From Pseudopedobacter saltans (GTDB lineage Bacteria > Bacteroidota > Bacteroidia > Chitinophagales > Chitinophagaceae): a stretch of DNA of 14,723 bases. The notes beneath the pieces were generated by a model. The model was not told the DNA's origin and made no database searches. It worked only from the letters and a program-made list of their open reading frames with translations. Both the position numbers and the translations under genes were made by a program. Below, in pieces: positions 1 through 7,694 of the stretch (positions are counted from its first letter, which is position 1; every line of letters starts with the position of its first letter). The DNA is taken from assembly GCA_003241175.1 (NCBI GenBank), contig QFOI01000046.1, forward strand, positions 1-14,723, written 5' to 3'.

Positions 1-2772
1 TATATAAGGCCGAATTTCAATACTATTCCCGGGTTGGTTTCTCCTGCGCCTTTCGGAGGTAATGCAAGGACTGTAGTTATAAAAGTCAATCCAGACTTGA
101 TGCGTCAGCACAATATTTCTCCGGATCAGATCGTAACAGCGCTTCACAACAATAACCAAGCAACGCCTTCAGGAAACGTGCGTATAGGTAACTATAATTA
201 TCTGACGCCAATCAATACGACTATAGATAAAATACAAGATTTTGGAGACATTCCTATTTATACTCAAAATGGCGTGGCCAATGTGTATCTAAAAGATATT
301 GCTACTGTTGAAAGTGGTGCTGATATTACGCAGGGTTATGTATTAGTAAATGGTAAAAGGTCTGTTTATTTACCTGTAACCAAATCATCTTCCGCCTCTA
401 CTTGGTCAGTTGTGGAAGGCTTAAGAAAGGCATTACCCACATTTCAGGCGCAGTTACCTCAAGATGTTAAAGTAAGTTACGAATTTGACCAATCCGTTCA
501 GGTAATGAATGCAGTCAAAAGTTTGATGAGTGAAGGTGCGATTGGCGCTGTACTGACGGGATTGATGGTGTTGTTGTTTTTAGGTGATCCTAGAGGTGCC
601 CTCATAGTTATCATTACCATTCCGACTTGTATTATTTCAGCGATATTTTTTCTTAATCTGTTTGGACAGACTATCAATATCATGACCTTGAGTGGCCTGG
701 CTTTGGCGATAGGCATATTGGTGGATGAGAGTACGGTAACAATCGAAAATATTCACCAGCATTTGGATATGGGAAAGCCGAAAGCATTAGCCATCTGGGA
801 TGCCTGTAAGGAAATAGCTTTTGCCAAACTATTGGTTTTGTTTTGTATTCTAGCCGTTTTTGCACCTGCATTTACGATGAACGGAATACCAGGATCTCTG
901 TTTTTGCCACTTTCTTTGGCTATTGGATTTTCCATGATTACTTCTTATTTCATGGCGCAGACGTTGGTGCCCATTCTTGCAAACTGGATGTTGAAAGAAC
1001 ATAAACACAATCATTCAGAAGAAGAATCACATGAGACAGAAGTAGAAAGAAAAAGTGAATATTCTAAAAGAGAAGATACAAACGATAACGGGAAAGTTTC
1101 TGGTTTTGAAAAATTCCACCAAGGTTTTGTTCGTTTTATCACGAGGCTTTTCAATATTAAAAAACCAGTTATTATAGTTTACCTTTTGGTTTCGTTTTTG
1201 GCCATTGGCCTGTTGGTTTCACATATTGGACGTGATATCCTCCCTTATTCCAATGCAGGTCTTTTTCAGGTGAGATTACGAGCGCCAGATGGAACAAGAG
1301 CAGAAGCAACAGAAAGGTATGTTTTGGATGCGTTGAGTGAATTAGATAAGCAAGTAGGAAAAGACAATATCAAGATTACTTCCGCAATGGTTGGTATGCA
1401 TGGTGGTGCTTTTTCCACCAATCCAATATACTTGTTCATGGCCGGACCTCAGGAAGCCGTATTGCAAGTGGAATTTAAGGAAGACTATAAAGTCAATATG
1501 GACGAATTCAAAGACGCTTTCCGTGAACGTATGCATAAAGCATACCCAGAAGTAAAACTATCATTTGAACCAATAGAGTTAACCAGTAAAATCTTGGCAC
1601 AAGGATCTCCAACGCCTATTGAAGTTCAGGTAAAAGGTAAAAACAAAGATCAGGATGCTGAATATGCGGAAAAAGTGGTCGCCAAATTAAAAGAGATCCC
1701 TTATCTGCGTGATGTACAAATAGATGAAGCCATTCATTACCCATCTATAAAAGTCAATATTGACAGGATTAGAGCGGCGCAACTAGGTACCGATGTCAAT
1801 ACGGTAGCTAGGTCTCTGATCGCAGCTACATCTTCTTCGCGTTACACGGAAAAAAACTTGTGGATCGATACTAAAATCAACAATAGTTATAATGTACAGG
1901 TTGAGGTTCCTATCAACCAAATGAAAAGTCTAGAAGATATTAAGGAAATTCCTGTTGTACCTAATCAACCTCGTCCATTGCTACAAGATTTGGCAACGGT
2001 AAGTTTTGACACGACAGAAGGGGAAATCGATGATATTGGAGCCTTGCCAATTCTAAATGTTACAGCAAACTTGAACAAAAAAGATTTGGGTACGGCAACA
2101 ACCGATGTTACCAAAGCGGTAAATAGTATTGGAGAGTTGCCAAGAGGACTGACAATGTCGGTTATGGGTGAGAGTCCTGTATTGACAGATACTTTGGATA
2201 GTTTGCAATCGGGTTTGGTTGTGGCGATTTTGGTAATCATGTTGATGTTGACGGCCAATTTCCAGTCGTTTAAAGTATCATTGGTGGTATTGAGTACAGT
2301 TCCCGCAGTATTGACCGGTTCATTGATTTTATTGAAAATAACAGGATGTACGCTTAATCTACAATCCTATATGGGAATGATTATGTCAGTCGGTGTATCT
2401 ATTTCCAATGCCGTGTTGTTGATTTCCAATGCGGAAATCTTATGGAAGTCAGGTATGCCAGCACTGGAAGCAGCCAAGGAAGCGGCTAGTCTGCGTTTGC
2501 GTCCTATCATCATGACAAGTGTCGCGATGGTGGTTGGTATGATTCCAATGGCATCCGGATTGTCTGAATCGGGCGATCAGACTGCTCCATTGGGTAGGGC
2601 CGTTATTGGAGGATTGGTTTTTTCCACATTTGCGGCGTTGATTATTTTGCCTCTGGTATATGCTTGGGCCAAAAATAAAACCAGTAGGGTTTCGGTTTCC
2701 TTGGATCCCGAGGATAAAGAAAGTCAGTTTTATGTGGAAGATCCCGAGTCTTTTCACCCTGCTCATAGTTAA
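1..2772 (+). CDS. RND efflux permease (AcrB-like), 5'-truncated
   Basis: Inner-membrane, proton-driven pump subunit of a tripartite RND efflux system. The reading frame is open from base 1, so the TTG at 34 is internal; comparison with AcrB suggests about 160 N-terminal residues (TM1 and the start of the porter domain) lie upstream. Visible in order: porter subdomain, TM2-TM6 (about nt 535-985), a long hydrophilic His/Glu/Lys-rich cytoplasmic loop (about nt 985-1130), TM7 (about 1160-1225), second periplasmic half, TM8-TM12 (about 2200-2670) with the family signature LRLRPIIMTS. TM4 reads GILVDESTV, so AcrB Asp407 is kept and Asp408 is Glu; TM10 reads GVSISNA, with Ser where AcrB has Lys940. 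The adaptor gene follows after 24 nt, so the two are very likely one operon. Family assignment is secure; substrate is unknown. Confidence 0.93.
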   Translation, partial: YIRPNFNTIPGLVSPAPFGGNARTVVIKVNPDLMRQHNISPDQIVTALHNNNQATPSGNVRIGNYNYLTPINTTIDKIQDFGDIPIYTQNGVANVYLKDIATVESGADITQGYVLVNGKRSVYLPVTKSSSASTWSVVEGLRKALPTFQAQLPQDVKVSYEFDQSVQVMNAVKSLMSEGAIGAVLTGLMVLLFLGDPRGALIVIITIPTCIISAIFFLNLFGQTINIMTLSGLALAIGILVDESTVTIENIHQHLDMGKPKALAIWDACKEIAFAKLLVLFCILAVFAPAFTMNGIPGSLFLPLSLAIGFSMITSYFMAQTLVPILANWMLKEHKHNHSEEESHETEVERKSEYSKREDTNDNGKVSGFEKFHQGFVRFITRLFNIKKPVIIVYLLVSFLAIGLLVSHIGRDILPYSNAGLFQVRLRAPDGTRAEATERYVLDALSELDKQVGKDNIKITSAMVGMHGGAFSTNPIYLFMAGPQEAVLQVEFKEDYKVNMDEFKDAFRERMHKAYPEVKLSFEPIELTSKILAQGSPTPIEVQVKGKNKDQDAEYAEKVVAKLKEIPYLRDVQIDEAIHYPSIKVNIDRIRAAQLGTDVNTVARSLIAATSSSRYTEKNLWIDTKINNSYNVQVEVPINQMKSLEDIKEIPVVPNQPRPLLQDLATVSFDTTEGEIDDIGALPILNVTANLNKKDLGTATTDVTKAVNSIGELPRGLTMSVMGESPVLTDTLDSLQSGLVVAILVIMLMLTANFQSFKVSLVVLSTVPAVLTGSLILLKITGCTLNLQSYMGMIMSVGVSISNAVLLISNAEILWKSGMPALEAAKEAASLRLRPIIMTSVAMVVGMIPMASGLSESGDQTAPLGRAVIGGLVFSTFAALIILPLVYAWAKNKTSRVSVSLDPEDKESQFYVEDPESFHPAHS

Positions 2773-2796
2773 TCCAAAATCTTATTGTCAATTAAA

Positions 2797-3957
2797 ATGA
2801 TTATCATGTCACATATATTTAGAAATACGTTGATTGCGGCTACTAGTTTTCTCGCTATAGCAACTATACAGAGTTGTAAATCCGACGAGGAGAAAGAAGC
2901 TAAAAAAGTCGCAGAAGCTCGAAAGGATGAAGAAAAAAACAAAGCTCCTGAAGAAGTTTTTCTTTTGCAAAAAGGGAGTCTTACCACCGATTTGCAAATA
3001 CCTGGCGAATTGATTTCCTATCAGAAAACAGATGTCTATGCCAAGGTAAATAGTTTCGTAAGGACAGTTTCGGTAGATGTTGGTAGCCAAGTCAAAAAAG
3101 GACAGTTACTTGCTGTGATGGAAGCGCCCGAGATTGCTTCCCAGATCTCAGCAGCTTATTCACGTTGGAAATCCCAACAAGCGACTTATGACGCAAGTCG
3201 TGCTTTTTACAAAAGGTTATTGGAAACAAGTAAAACGCCTGGAACCGTGGCAAGTAATGATTTGGAACAAGCATTGGCTCGTTCCAACTCGGACTATGCA
3301 CAGTTGACAGCTGCGAAAGCCAACTATGACGAAATGCAGGTCACTAATGGTTATTTGACTATAAGAGCTCCATTTGACGGTGTTATCACCGCGAGAAATA
3401 TCAACCCTGGTGCATATGTTGGCCCGTCAGGTAGTGGGGATGCTTTGCCAATGTTGACACTGCAACAGCAAGACCATATGCGTTTGGTTATTTTTATTCC
3501 GGAAGGTTATACCTCTATGGTGAATGTCGGAGATACTTTACAGTTTACGACCTCTTCCATGCCAGGACAGATCTTTAGTGGAAAAATCGCTCGTAGGGCA
3601 GGAGCTTTGGACCAAAAACTGCGTACGGAACGGGTGGAAATGGATGTATATCCAAAAGGAAACAACAAAGCATTGCTTCCTGGCATGACAGTGGAAGTGA
3701 AAATGCCTTTGCCTACAAATAATGCCTCATTCATTGTACCTAAAACAGCAGTTATCAATTCAGATGCGGGAATTCATTTGGTTAGGGTTGATGATGGAAA
3801 ATTTCATTATGAAACAATTACTTTAGGTAAGTCTGATGACAAACGAATTCAAGTGTTTGGGCAGCTGAATGTTAACGATACTATCGTTTTGAACAGTTCT
3901 GAAGAACAGCGTGAAGGAGCTTCTGCCGGAAAAGTTATATTGAGCCAGAAATTCTAG
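2797..3957 (+). CDS. RND periplasmic adaptor (membrane fusion protein), lipoprotein
   Basis: HlyD/AcrA-type adaptor that would link the upstream RND permease to an outer-membrane channel. The N-terminus has a hydrophobic stretch ending in a lipobox (TIQSC; Cys27 from the ATG at 2797, Cys24 from the in-frame ATG at 2806), so the mature protein should be lipid-anchored; a highly charged Lys/Glu linker follows. Then come a lipoyl-type half motif (VYAKVNSFVRTVSVDVGSQV), an alpha-helical hairpin with Ala/Gln/Ser-rich segments (about residues 105-165), the second lipoyl half (TIRAPFDGVITARNI), and beta-barrel and membrane-proximal domains. An upstream TTG at 2785 is possible but less likely as a start. 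Length (386 aa) is normal for the family. The adaptor comes after the permease, and no TolC-type gene follows. Confidence 0.92.
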   Translation: MIIMSHIFRNTLIAATSFLAIATIQSCKSDEEKEAKKVAEARKDEEKNKAPEEVFLLQKGSLTTDLQIPGELISYQKTDVYAKVNSFVRTVSVDVGSQVKKGQLLAVMEAPEIASQISAAYSRWKSQQATYDASRAFYKRLLETSKTPGTVASNDLEQALARSNSDYAQLTAAKANYDEMQVTNGYLTIRAPFDGVITARNINPGAYVGPSGSGDALPMLTLQQQDHMRLVIFIPEGYTSMVNVGDTLQFTTSSMPGQIFSGKIARRAGALDQKLRTERVEMDVYPKGNNKALLPGMTVEVKMPLPTNNASFIVPKTAVINSDAGIHLVRVDDGKFHYETITLGKSDDKRIQVFGQLNVNDTIVLNSSEEQREGASAGKVILSQKF

Positions 3958-3988
3958 TAGTTATGTTTTTGTTTTTCTGATAATGATG

Positions 3989-4041
3989 TAAACCCCACCC
4001 TTTTTCCCTCCCCTTTGAGGGGAGGTTAGGGAGAGGTTTAA
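3989..4041. repeat. GC-rich palindrome, possible dispersed REP-like element
   Basis: A perfect 7-bp inverted repeat, CCTCCCC (4007-4013) and GGGGAGG (4019-4025) around a TTTGA loop, is nested in a longer imperfect hairpin: AAACC at the left edge can pair with GGTTT at 4036-4040, and CCC 3998-4000 with GGG 4029-4031. The C/G-strand asymmetry stands out from the AT-rich surroundings. From general knowledge, similar CCCTCCCC/GGGGAGG palindromes occur many times between genes in Bacteroidota genomes; only one copy is in this window, so repetition is inferred. It is not followed by a T tract on the + strand, so it is a poor intrinsic terminator. Confidence 0.5.
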
Positions 4042-4110
4042 AAAAAATGAACATATTCACAAGAGTAAACATTAAATACACAATGTGTCAGTTATAGTAT
4101 GTTTTTGTTT

Positions 4111-4142
4111 AATGTCGCTCCAAACAAGGGGCGACATTTTTT
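4111..4142 (+). terminator. Intrinsic terminator after the RND operon
   Basis: Arms AATGTCGCTCC (4111-4121) and GGGGCGACATT (4128-4138) pair over 11 bp with one G-U, around the loop AAACAA, and six T residues close the structure (4137-4142). This is a textbook Rho-independent terminator for transcripts coming from the efflux operon. It ends only 37 nt before the start of the quinone oxidoreductase gene, so it also argues against the start at 4099 and could act as an attenuator if that gene's promoter lies upstream. Confidence 0.85.
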
Positions 4143-4179
4143 GTTTATATTGCAAAAGAATCTAATTGAATATACTGTT

Positions 4180-5151
4180 ATGAAAGCTAGTGTGATCGTT
4201 GAAAATGGAAGTTCCAATACGCTTGAGTGGATGGAATATCCAGATCCCGTAATAGAAAAGGATGAAATCCTATTGGACGTAAAAGCCGCTGGAATCAATC
4301 GTGCAGACGTATTTCAAAGAAAAGGAAATTATCCTGCACCTCCAGGTGTTCCTGCGGATGTTCCCGGTATGGAAGTAGCCGGTATAGTGGAAGCTATTGG
4401 TCCTGATGTTACTATGTGGAAACCTGGCGATAAGGTATGTGCTTTGTTGGCAGGTGGTGGTTATGCCCAAAAAGTAAAAGTGCAAGAAGGGCAGTGTTTA
4501 CCAATCCCGGAAAATATAACTTTTGCGGAAGCGGCTAGTTTACCAGAAACAGTGTTTACGGTTTGGTCCAATGTATTTGAGCGTGGACGTTTGCAAAAAG
4601 GGGAATCTTTTTTAGTACATGGCGGTAGTAGTGGCATTGGTATTACTGCGATTCAGTTGGCAAAACTATATGGATGTAAAGTATATACAACTGTTGGGGG
4701 AACTGAAAAAGAAGATGCTTGTTTGTCTTTAGGTGCTGATGTGGTGATCAACTATAAAGAACAGGATTTTGAACAAGTAATTGGTCGTGACCAAATCGAT
4801 GTTGTTTTAGATATGATAGGAGGGGACTATTTTAATAAAAATATCAATCTGTTAAAACCTGATGGACGATTGGTGTATATTAATGCCACAAAAGGAAATA
4901 AAGTTGAACTCAATATAGGCAAACTAATGCAAAAACGTATCTATGTTACAGGCAGTACTTTGCGTGGTCGTGAATATAGTTTCAAAAAATACCTGACTGA
5001 GGATATTCTTAAAAATGTGTGGCCTTGGATAGAAAACGGACAATTCAAACCAACCATATACGAAACCTTACCGTTGAGTCAGGCTTTTACAGGTCAACAG
5101 ATCATGGAAGGCGGTAGTCATATTGGAAAGATCATTTTGATAAATGAGTGA
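4180..5151 (+). CDS. NAD(P)H:quinone oxidoreductase, zeta-crystallin/PIG3-like MDR family
   Basis: Medium-chain dehydrogenase/reductase, 323 aa from the ATG at 4180. Members of this branch reduce quinones or enone-type substrates with NADPH and lack the zinc sites of alcohol dehydrogenases. Seen here: a GroES-like N-terminal domain with AAGINRADVFQRKGNYPAPPG (residues 36-56) and VPGMEVAGIVEAIG (61-74), then the Rossmann nucleotide-binding loop HGGSSGIGITAIQLAK (147-162), and the usual C-terminal HIGKIIL. The segment DVFQRKGNYPAPPG is typical of the TP53I3/PIG3 group. The frame stays open up to an ATG at 4099, but that extension would be encoded by the terminator hairpin and is not family-like. 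It stands alone, convergent with the LysR gene. Physiological substrate is not known. Confidence 0.9.
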   Translation: MKASVIVENGSSNTLEWMEYPDPVIEKDEILLDVKAAGINRADVFQRKGNYPAPPGVPADVPGMEVAGIVEAIGPDVTMWKPGDKVCALLAGGGYAQKVKVQEGQCLPIPENITFAEAASLPETVFTVWSNVFERGRLQKGESFLVHGGSSGIGITAIQLAKLYGCKVYTTVGGTEKEDACLSLGADVVINYKEQDFEQVIGRDQIDVVLDMIGGDYFNKNINLLKPDGRLVYINATKGNKVELNIGKLMQKRIYVTGSTLRGREYSFKKYLTEDILKNVWPWIENGQFKPTIYETLPLSQAFTGQQIMEGGSHIGKIILINE

Positions 5152-5244
5152 GCGTTTATTTGTAAAATTGAAGATCAAGTATTTCTGCTTTGAAATGCTA
5201 TTTTAAGCTGATATTGGTTTGAAAGGAAAATGTAAAAAATAAGG

Positions 5245-6165
5245 CTATGATTCTATTAGATATGGCACTTTTTTAAACTCGCTTTTTAGCCTTTCTTCCA
5301 ACCACTCGATTTGTTTGGCTGCTACGGGATTTTTTCTTTTTCCAAAATGCATCACATTTATCACTGGATTGTAACCTTCCCAAATTATTCGAATAGCACC
5401 TTTTTGTACAGCTTCCATACATAGGAAATCAGGAATAACAGCCAAACCTTTTCCCCTCGACAAACAACGAATGATAGAAAATTTATTGGGTACGATAAAA
5501 TTCGGAACGAAATCTGGTCGAATATTGAAATTAGTCTCCCAGAATTGCTTCAAATGATTGACGTCCGTTGTCGTATTGTACCACAATTGGTTTGTTAACC
5601 AATGCATTACATCTTCTTTATTGGAAAGATTCAACGCATTCCATTCTGATAAATCAGTGTCACGGCCTGCAACTAAAACCATTTGTTCTTGTGTAAATGG
5701 TTCATATATGGTATTCGTATTAAATTGAGGACGTGTCGTTAATATAAAATCCAAAGTTCCATTTTCCAACCATTCAATCAATTTTTCATTTTCACCAAAT
5801 TGCATGATGAGATTGAAATCAATTTCGGGAATATATTTTTCCAAATTTTGTTGAAAGGATTCTACGCACATTCCCACACTGACAGTTGGACGATCAATGC
5901 CTGATTTTCTTCTAAATCTCGATTCAATATCTTCTAATGTTTCAAGCGAATTTTGTAATTGTTCGTATAGTAAATGTCCTCTTTCCGTCGGGATCATTTT
6001 TCTACCTGTTCGTTCAAATAATGGATAACCCGTGTAGGCTTCCAATGCATTGAGATGCAAACCGACGCCAGGTTGGGATACAAATAATTGCTTTGCTGCA
6101 CCGCTCATTGTCTCTGTTTCGTATATCGCCTTAAAGGTTCTAAACCATTCAAAATTCGTTTGCAT
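5245..6165 (-). CDS. LysR-family transcriptional regulator
   Basis: 306 aa, the normal LysR length. The N-terminal winged helix-turn-helix covers about residues 5-65, with the signature AAKQLFVSQPGVGLHLNALE (residues 23-42) and the wing ending in FERTGRKMIPTERG. The rest is a periplasmic-binding-protein-like effector domain (VSVGMC about residue 95; FIVPNKFSIIRCLSRGKGLAVIPDFL near the end). It is transcribed away from the mdaB-like/DJ-1 pair across a 148-nt AT-rich spacer, the usual arrangement in which a LysR protein controls its divergent neighbours. Control of the convergent quinone oxidoreductase is also conceivable. The inducer cannot be read from the sequence; quinones or electrophiles are an inference from the neighbours. 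Confidence 0.92.
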   Translation of the reverse strand: MQTNFEWFRTFKAIYETETMSGAAKQLFVSQPGVGLHLNALEAYTGYPLFERTGRKMIPTERGHLLYEQLQNSLETLEDIESRFRRKSGIDRPTVSVGMCVESFQQNLEKYIPEIDFNLIMQFGENEKLIEWLENGTLDFILTTRPQFNTNTIYEPFTQEQMVLVAGRDTDLSEWNALNLSNKEDVMHWLTNQLWYNTTTDVNHLKQFWETNFNIRPDFVPNFIVPNKFSIIRCLSRGKGLAVIPDFLCMEAVQKGAIRIIWEGYNPVINVMHFGKRKNPVAAKQIEWLEERLKSEFKKVPYLIES

Positions 6166-6191
6166 AAGATATAATTAAACTAATATATAAT

Positions 6192-6221
6192 CAAAGTTAC
6201 TATAATATTCCTTTATGTAAA
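6192..6221 (-). promoter_or_regulatory. Candidate promoter of the LysR gene
   Basis: On the minus strand, TAACTTTG (6199 to 6192) matches the Bacteroidota -7 element TAnnTTTG exactly. TTTA (6221 to 6218), one base off the -33 TTTG, lies 18 nt upstream. Transcription would begin near 6186, giving a leader of about 20 nt before the LysR start at 6165. The region is very AT-rich, which raises the chance of accidental matches. Confidence 0.45.
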
Positions 6222-6230
6222 GTTATTAAG

Positions 6231-6246
6231 TATAATAATTATTATA
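6231..6246. repeat. 16-bp AT palindrome in the LysR/mdaB intergenic region
   Basis: TATAATAATTATTATA is a perfect palindrome placed between the two divergent starts. Just before it, AAAGTTA occurs twice (6193-6199 and 6219-6225), each followed within a few bases by TATAATA. LysR proteins bind dyads of the T-N11-A kind in such spacers, so this is a candidate operator. Low complexity means chance is a real alternative. Confidence 0.3.
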
Positions 6247-6290
6247 TCAATGTATAATTTGCGTTATTTTAATTATATTTTTTGTCTGTC

Positions 6291-6298
6291 TAATTTTG
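6291..6298 (+). promoter_or_regulatory. Candidate -7 element for the mdaB-like operon
   Basis: TAATTTTG matches TAnnTTTG exactly. No TTG is found 17-23 nt upstream, so a recognisable -33 element is missing, as might be expected for an activator-dependent promoter. The predicted RNA start near 6304 leaves about 10-16 nt before the ATGs at 6314 and 6320, and would exclude the TTG at 6296 as a start codon. Confidence 0.35.
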
Positions 6299-6313
6299 CA
6301 CTATCAAAATAAA

Positions 6314-6925
6314 ATGATCATGCAAAAAGTATTAATTATTGACGGCGGAAAAAAATTTGGACATTCTGGTGGAAAACTGAATCATACGATTAAAGAATGG
6401 GATTTATCTTTTTTTACCGCAGAAAATGGATTTGAAGTAAAAACGACAACAGTTGAAGATGGATATGTGATTTCGGATGAAATAGAGAAATGGGTTTGGG
6501 CAGATATAATTGTTTACCATTTTGCGATTTGGTGGATGTATCTTCCATTCCCTATGAAAGAATATTTTGATCGCGTGTTGACAGCTGGTCACCGCAAAGG
6601 AATGTATTACAGTGACGGACGAAAATCCGTTAACCCAACTAGAAACTATGGCACTGGAGGTTCTATGGAAGGTCGCCAATATATGGTAACTACAACTTGG
6701 AATGCGCCAGAAGATGCGTTTAGATTGCCGGACGAATTTTTCAAAGAAAGAAGTGTGGACGATGGCGTATTGTTTCCATTCCACAGAATGAATGCCTTTT
6801 TGAGTTTGAAACCATTGGAAAGTTTCCATTTTCATGATGTAGAAAAAAACTTCACAGATGAGAAATTAGCAAAATTCCACAAAGAATATATAATCCATTT
6901 AAACAAAACATTCCTAAACAAATAG
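6314..6925 (+). CDS. mdaB: MdaB-like NAD(P)H quinone reductase (flavodoxin fold)
   Basis: FAD-dependent two-electron quinone reductase, cytoplasmic, avoiding semiquinone formation. The protein (203 aa from 6314; 201 aa from the ATG at 6320) follows E. coli MdaB along its length: VLIIDGGKKFGHSGGKLN (residues 6-23), WADIIVYHFAIWWMYLPFPMK (62-82), GHRKGMYYSDGR (92-103), NYGTGGSMEGRQYM (111-124), TTWNAPEDAF (127-136) and PFHRMNAFL (155-163). The start at 6314 is chosen because the family begins a few residues before the VLII strand; 6320 is equally possible. The next gene starts 2 nt after the stop, so the two are surely co-transcribed, and a LysR gene is divergent. Confidence 0.92.
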   Translation: MIMQKVLIIDGGKKFGHSGGKLNHTIKEWDLSFFTAENGFEVKTTTVEDGYVISDEIEKWVWADIIVYHFAIWWMYLPFPMKEYFDRVLTAGHRKGMYYSDGRKSVNPTRNYGTGGSMEGRQYMVTTTWNAPEDAFRLPDEFFKERSVDDGVLFPFHRMNAFLSLKPLESFHFHDVEKNFTDEKLAKFHKEYIIHLNKTFLNK

Positions 6926-6927
6926 TT

Positions 6928-7683
6928 ATGAAAATTATGAACAAAATAGTGCTTATCGGAGCAAGCTTATTTTTTACATTTTCCCTTGTAAATGCCCAAC
7001 ATAAAAATGGCAAAAAGAAGATTCTTTTTGTCGTGACGAGTCATGGTGAGAAAGGTAATACGGGAGAAAAAACAGGTTATTTTTTGGGTGAAGTTGCTCA
7101 TCCTTGGAAAGTCTTGACGGATGCCGGATATGATATTGATTTTGTAAGTCCAAAAGGTGGTAATGCGCCCGTGGATGGTTTTGACCTGAAAGATTCTGTA
7201 AATAATGAATTTTGGAACAATAAAAAATATCATTACAAAATCACCCATACATTGAAGCCAAGTGAAGTCAATTCAAGCAAATATGCTGCAATATATTATG
7301 CAGGTGGTCATGGCGCCATGTGGGATTTGCCCAATGATACGGCGTTGGCCAGAATCGCTGCTACTATTTACCAAAATAACGGCATTGTGGCAGCGGATTG
7401 TCACGGTCCTGCTGGTTTGGTCAATATCAAATTAGCTGACGATTCTTATTTGGTTAGTGGTAAAAAAATTAATGGTTTTACTGATGAAGAAGAGAAAATT
7501 GTTGGTTTGACTAATATCGTCCCATTCTTATTGGAAGATAAATTAAAAGAACGTGGTGGTATTTATGAGAAGTCTGCACCTTGGCAGATTCATGTTACCG
7601 AAGATCAAAGAGTAATCACGGGTCAAAATCCACAATCCGCCGCTTCAGTTGGTGAGGCAATAAAAGAGGCGTTGAAAAAATAA
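6928..7683 (+). CDS. Exported DJ-1/PfpI family protein (Hsp31-like)
   Basis: Class I glutamine-amidotransferase-like protein of the DJ-1/PfpI superfamily, 251 aa. A signal peptide is evident (MKIMNK, hydrophobic core to about residue 20, likely cleavage after VNA23). The catalytic pattern of the Hsp31/glyoxalase III-like branch is present: Glu55 in GYFLGEVAHPW, Cys158-His159 in AADCHGPAGL, and the oxyanion region YYAGGHGAMWDLP (123-135). Relatives act as methylglyoxal-converting enzymes, deglycases (disputed) or holding chaperones, mostly in the cytosol; export to the periplasm is unusual. It is the second gene of the mdaB-like operon, which suggests a role in electrophile or oxidative stress. 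The exact reaction is not determined. Confidence 0.9.
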   Translation: MKIMNKIVLIGASLFFTFSLVNAQHKNGKKKILFVVTSHGEKGNTGEKTGYFLGEVAHPWKVLTDAGYDIDFVSPKGGNAPVDGFDLKDSVNNEFWNNKKYHYKITHTLKPSEVNSSKYAAIYYAGGHGAMWDLPNDTALARIAATIYQNNGIVAADCHGPAGLVNIKLADDSYLVSGKKINGFTDEEEKIVGLTNIVPFLLEDKLKERGGIYEKSAPWQIHVTEDQRVITGQNPQSAASVGEAIKEALKK

Positions 7684-7694
7684 TCTGTGAAGTC

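Noticed and set aside
34..36. TTG at 34 as the start of the RND permease
   Set aside because: The frame is open and family-like from base 1, and the usual N-terminal 160 residues with TM1 are missing, so the gene starts upstream of the window.
4099..4179. N-terminal extension of the quinone oxidoreductase to the ATG at 4099
   Set aside because: These codons cover the terminator hairpin and T tract, and the encoded residues do not resemble the family; MKASVIVENG at 4180 does.
5187..5208. Possible terminator between the convergent quinone oxidoreductase and LysR genes
   Set aside because: Only GCTT/AAGC and AAAT/ATTT pair around an internal loop, and no T tract follows; the 93-nt gap 5152-5244 shows nothing firm.
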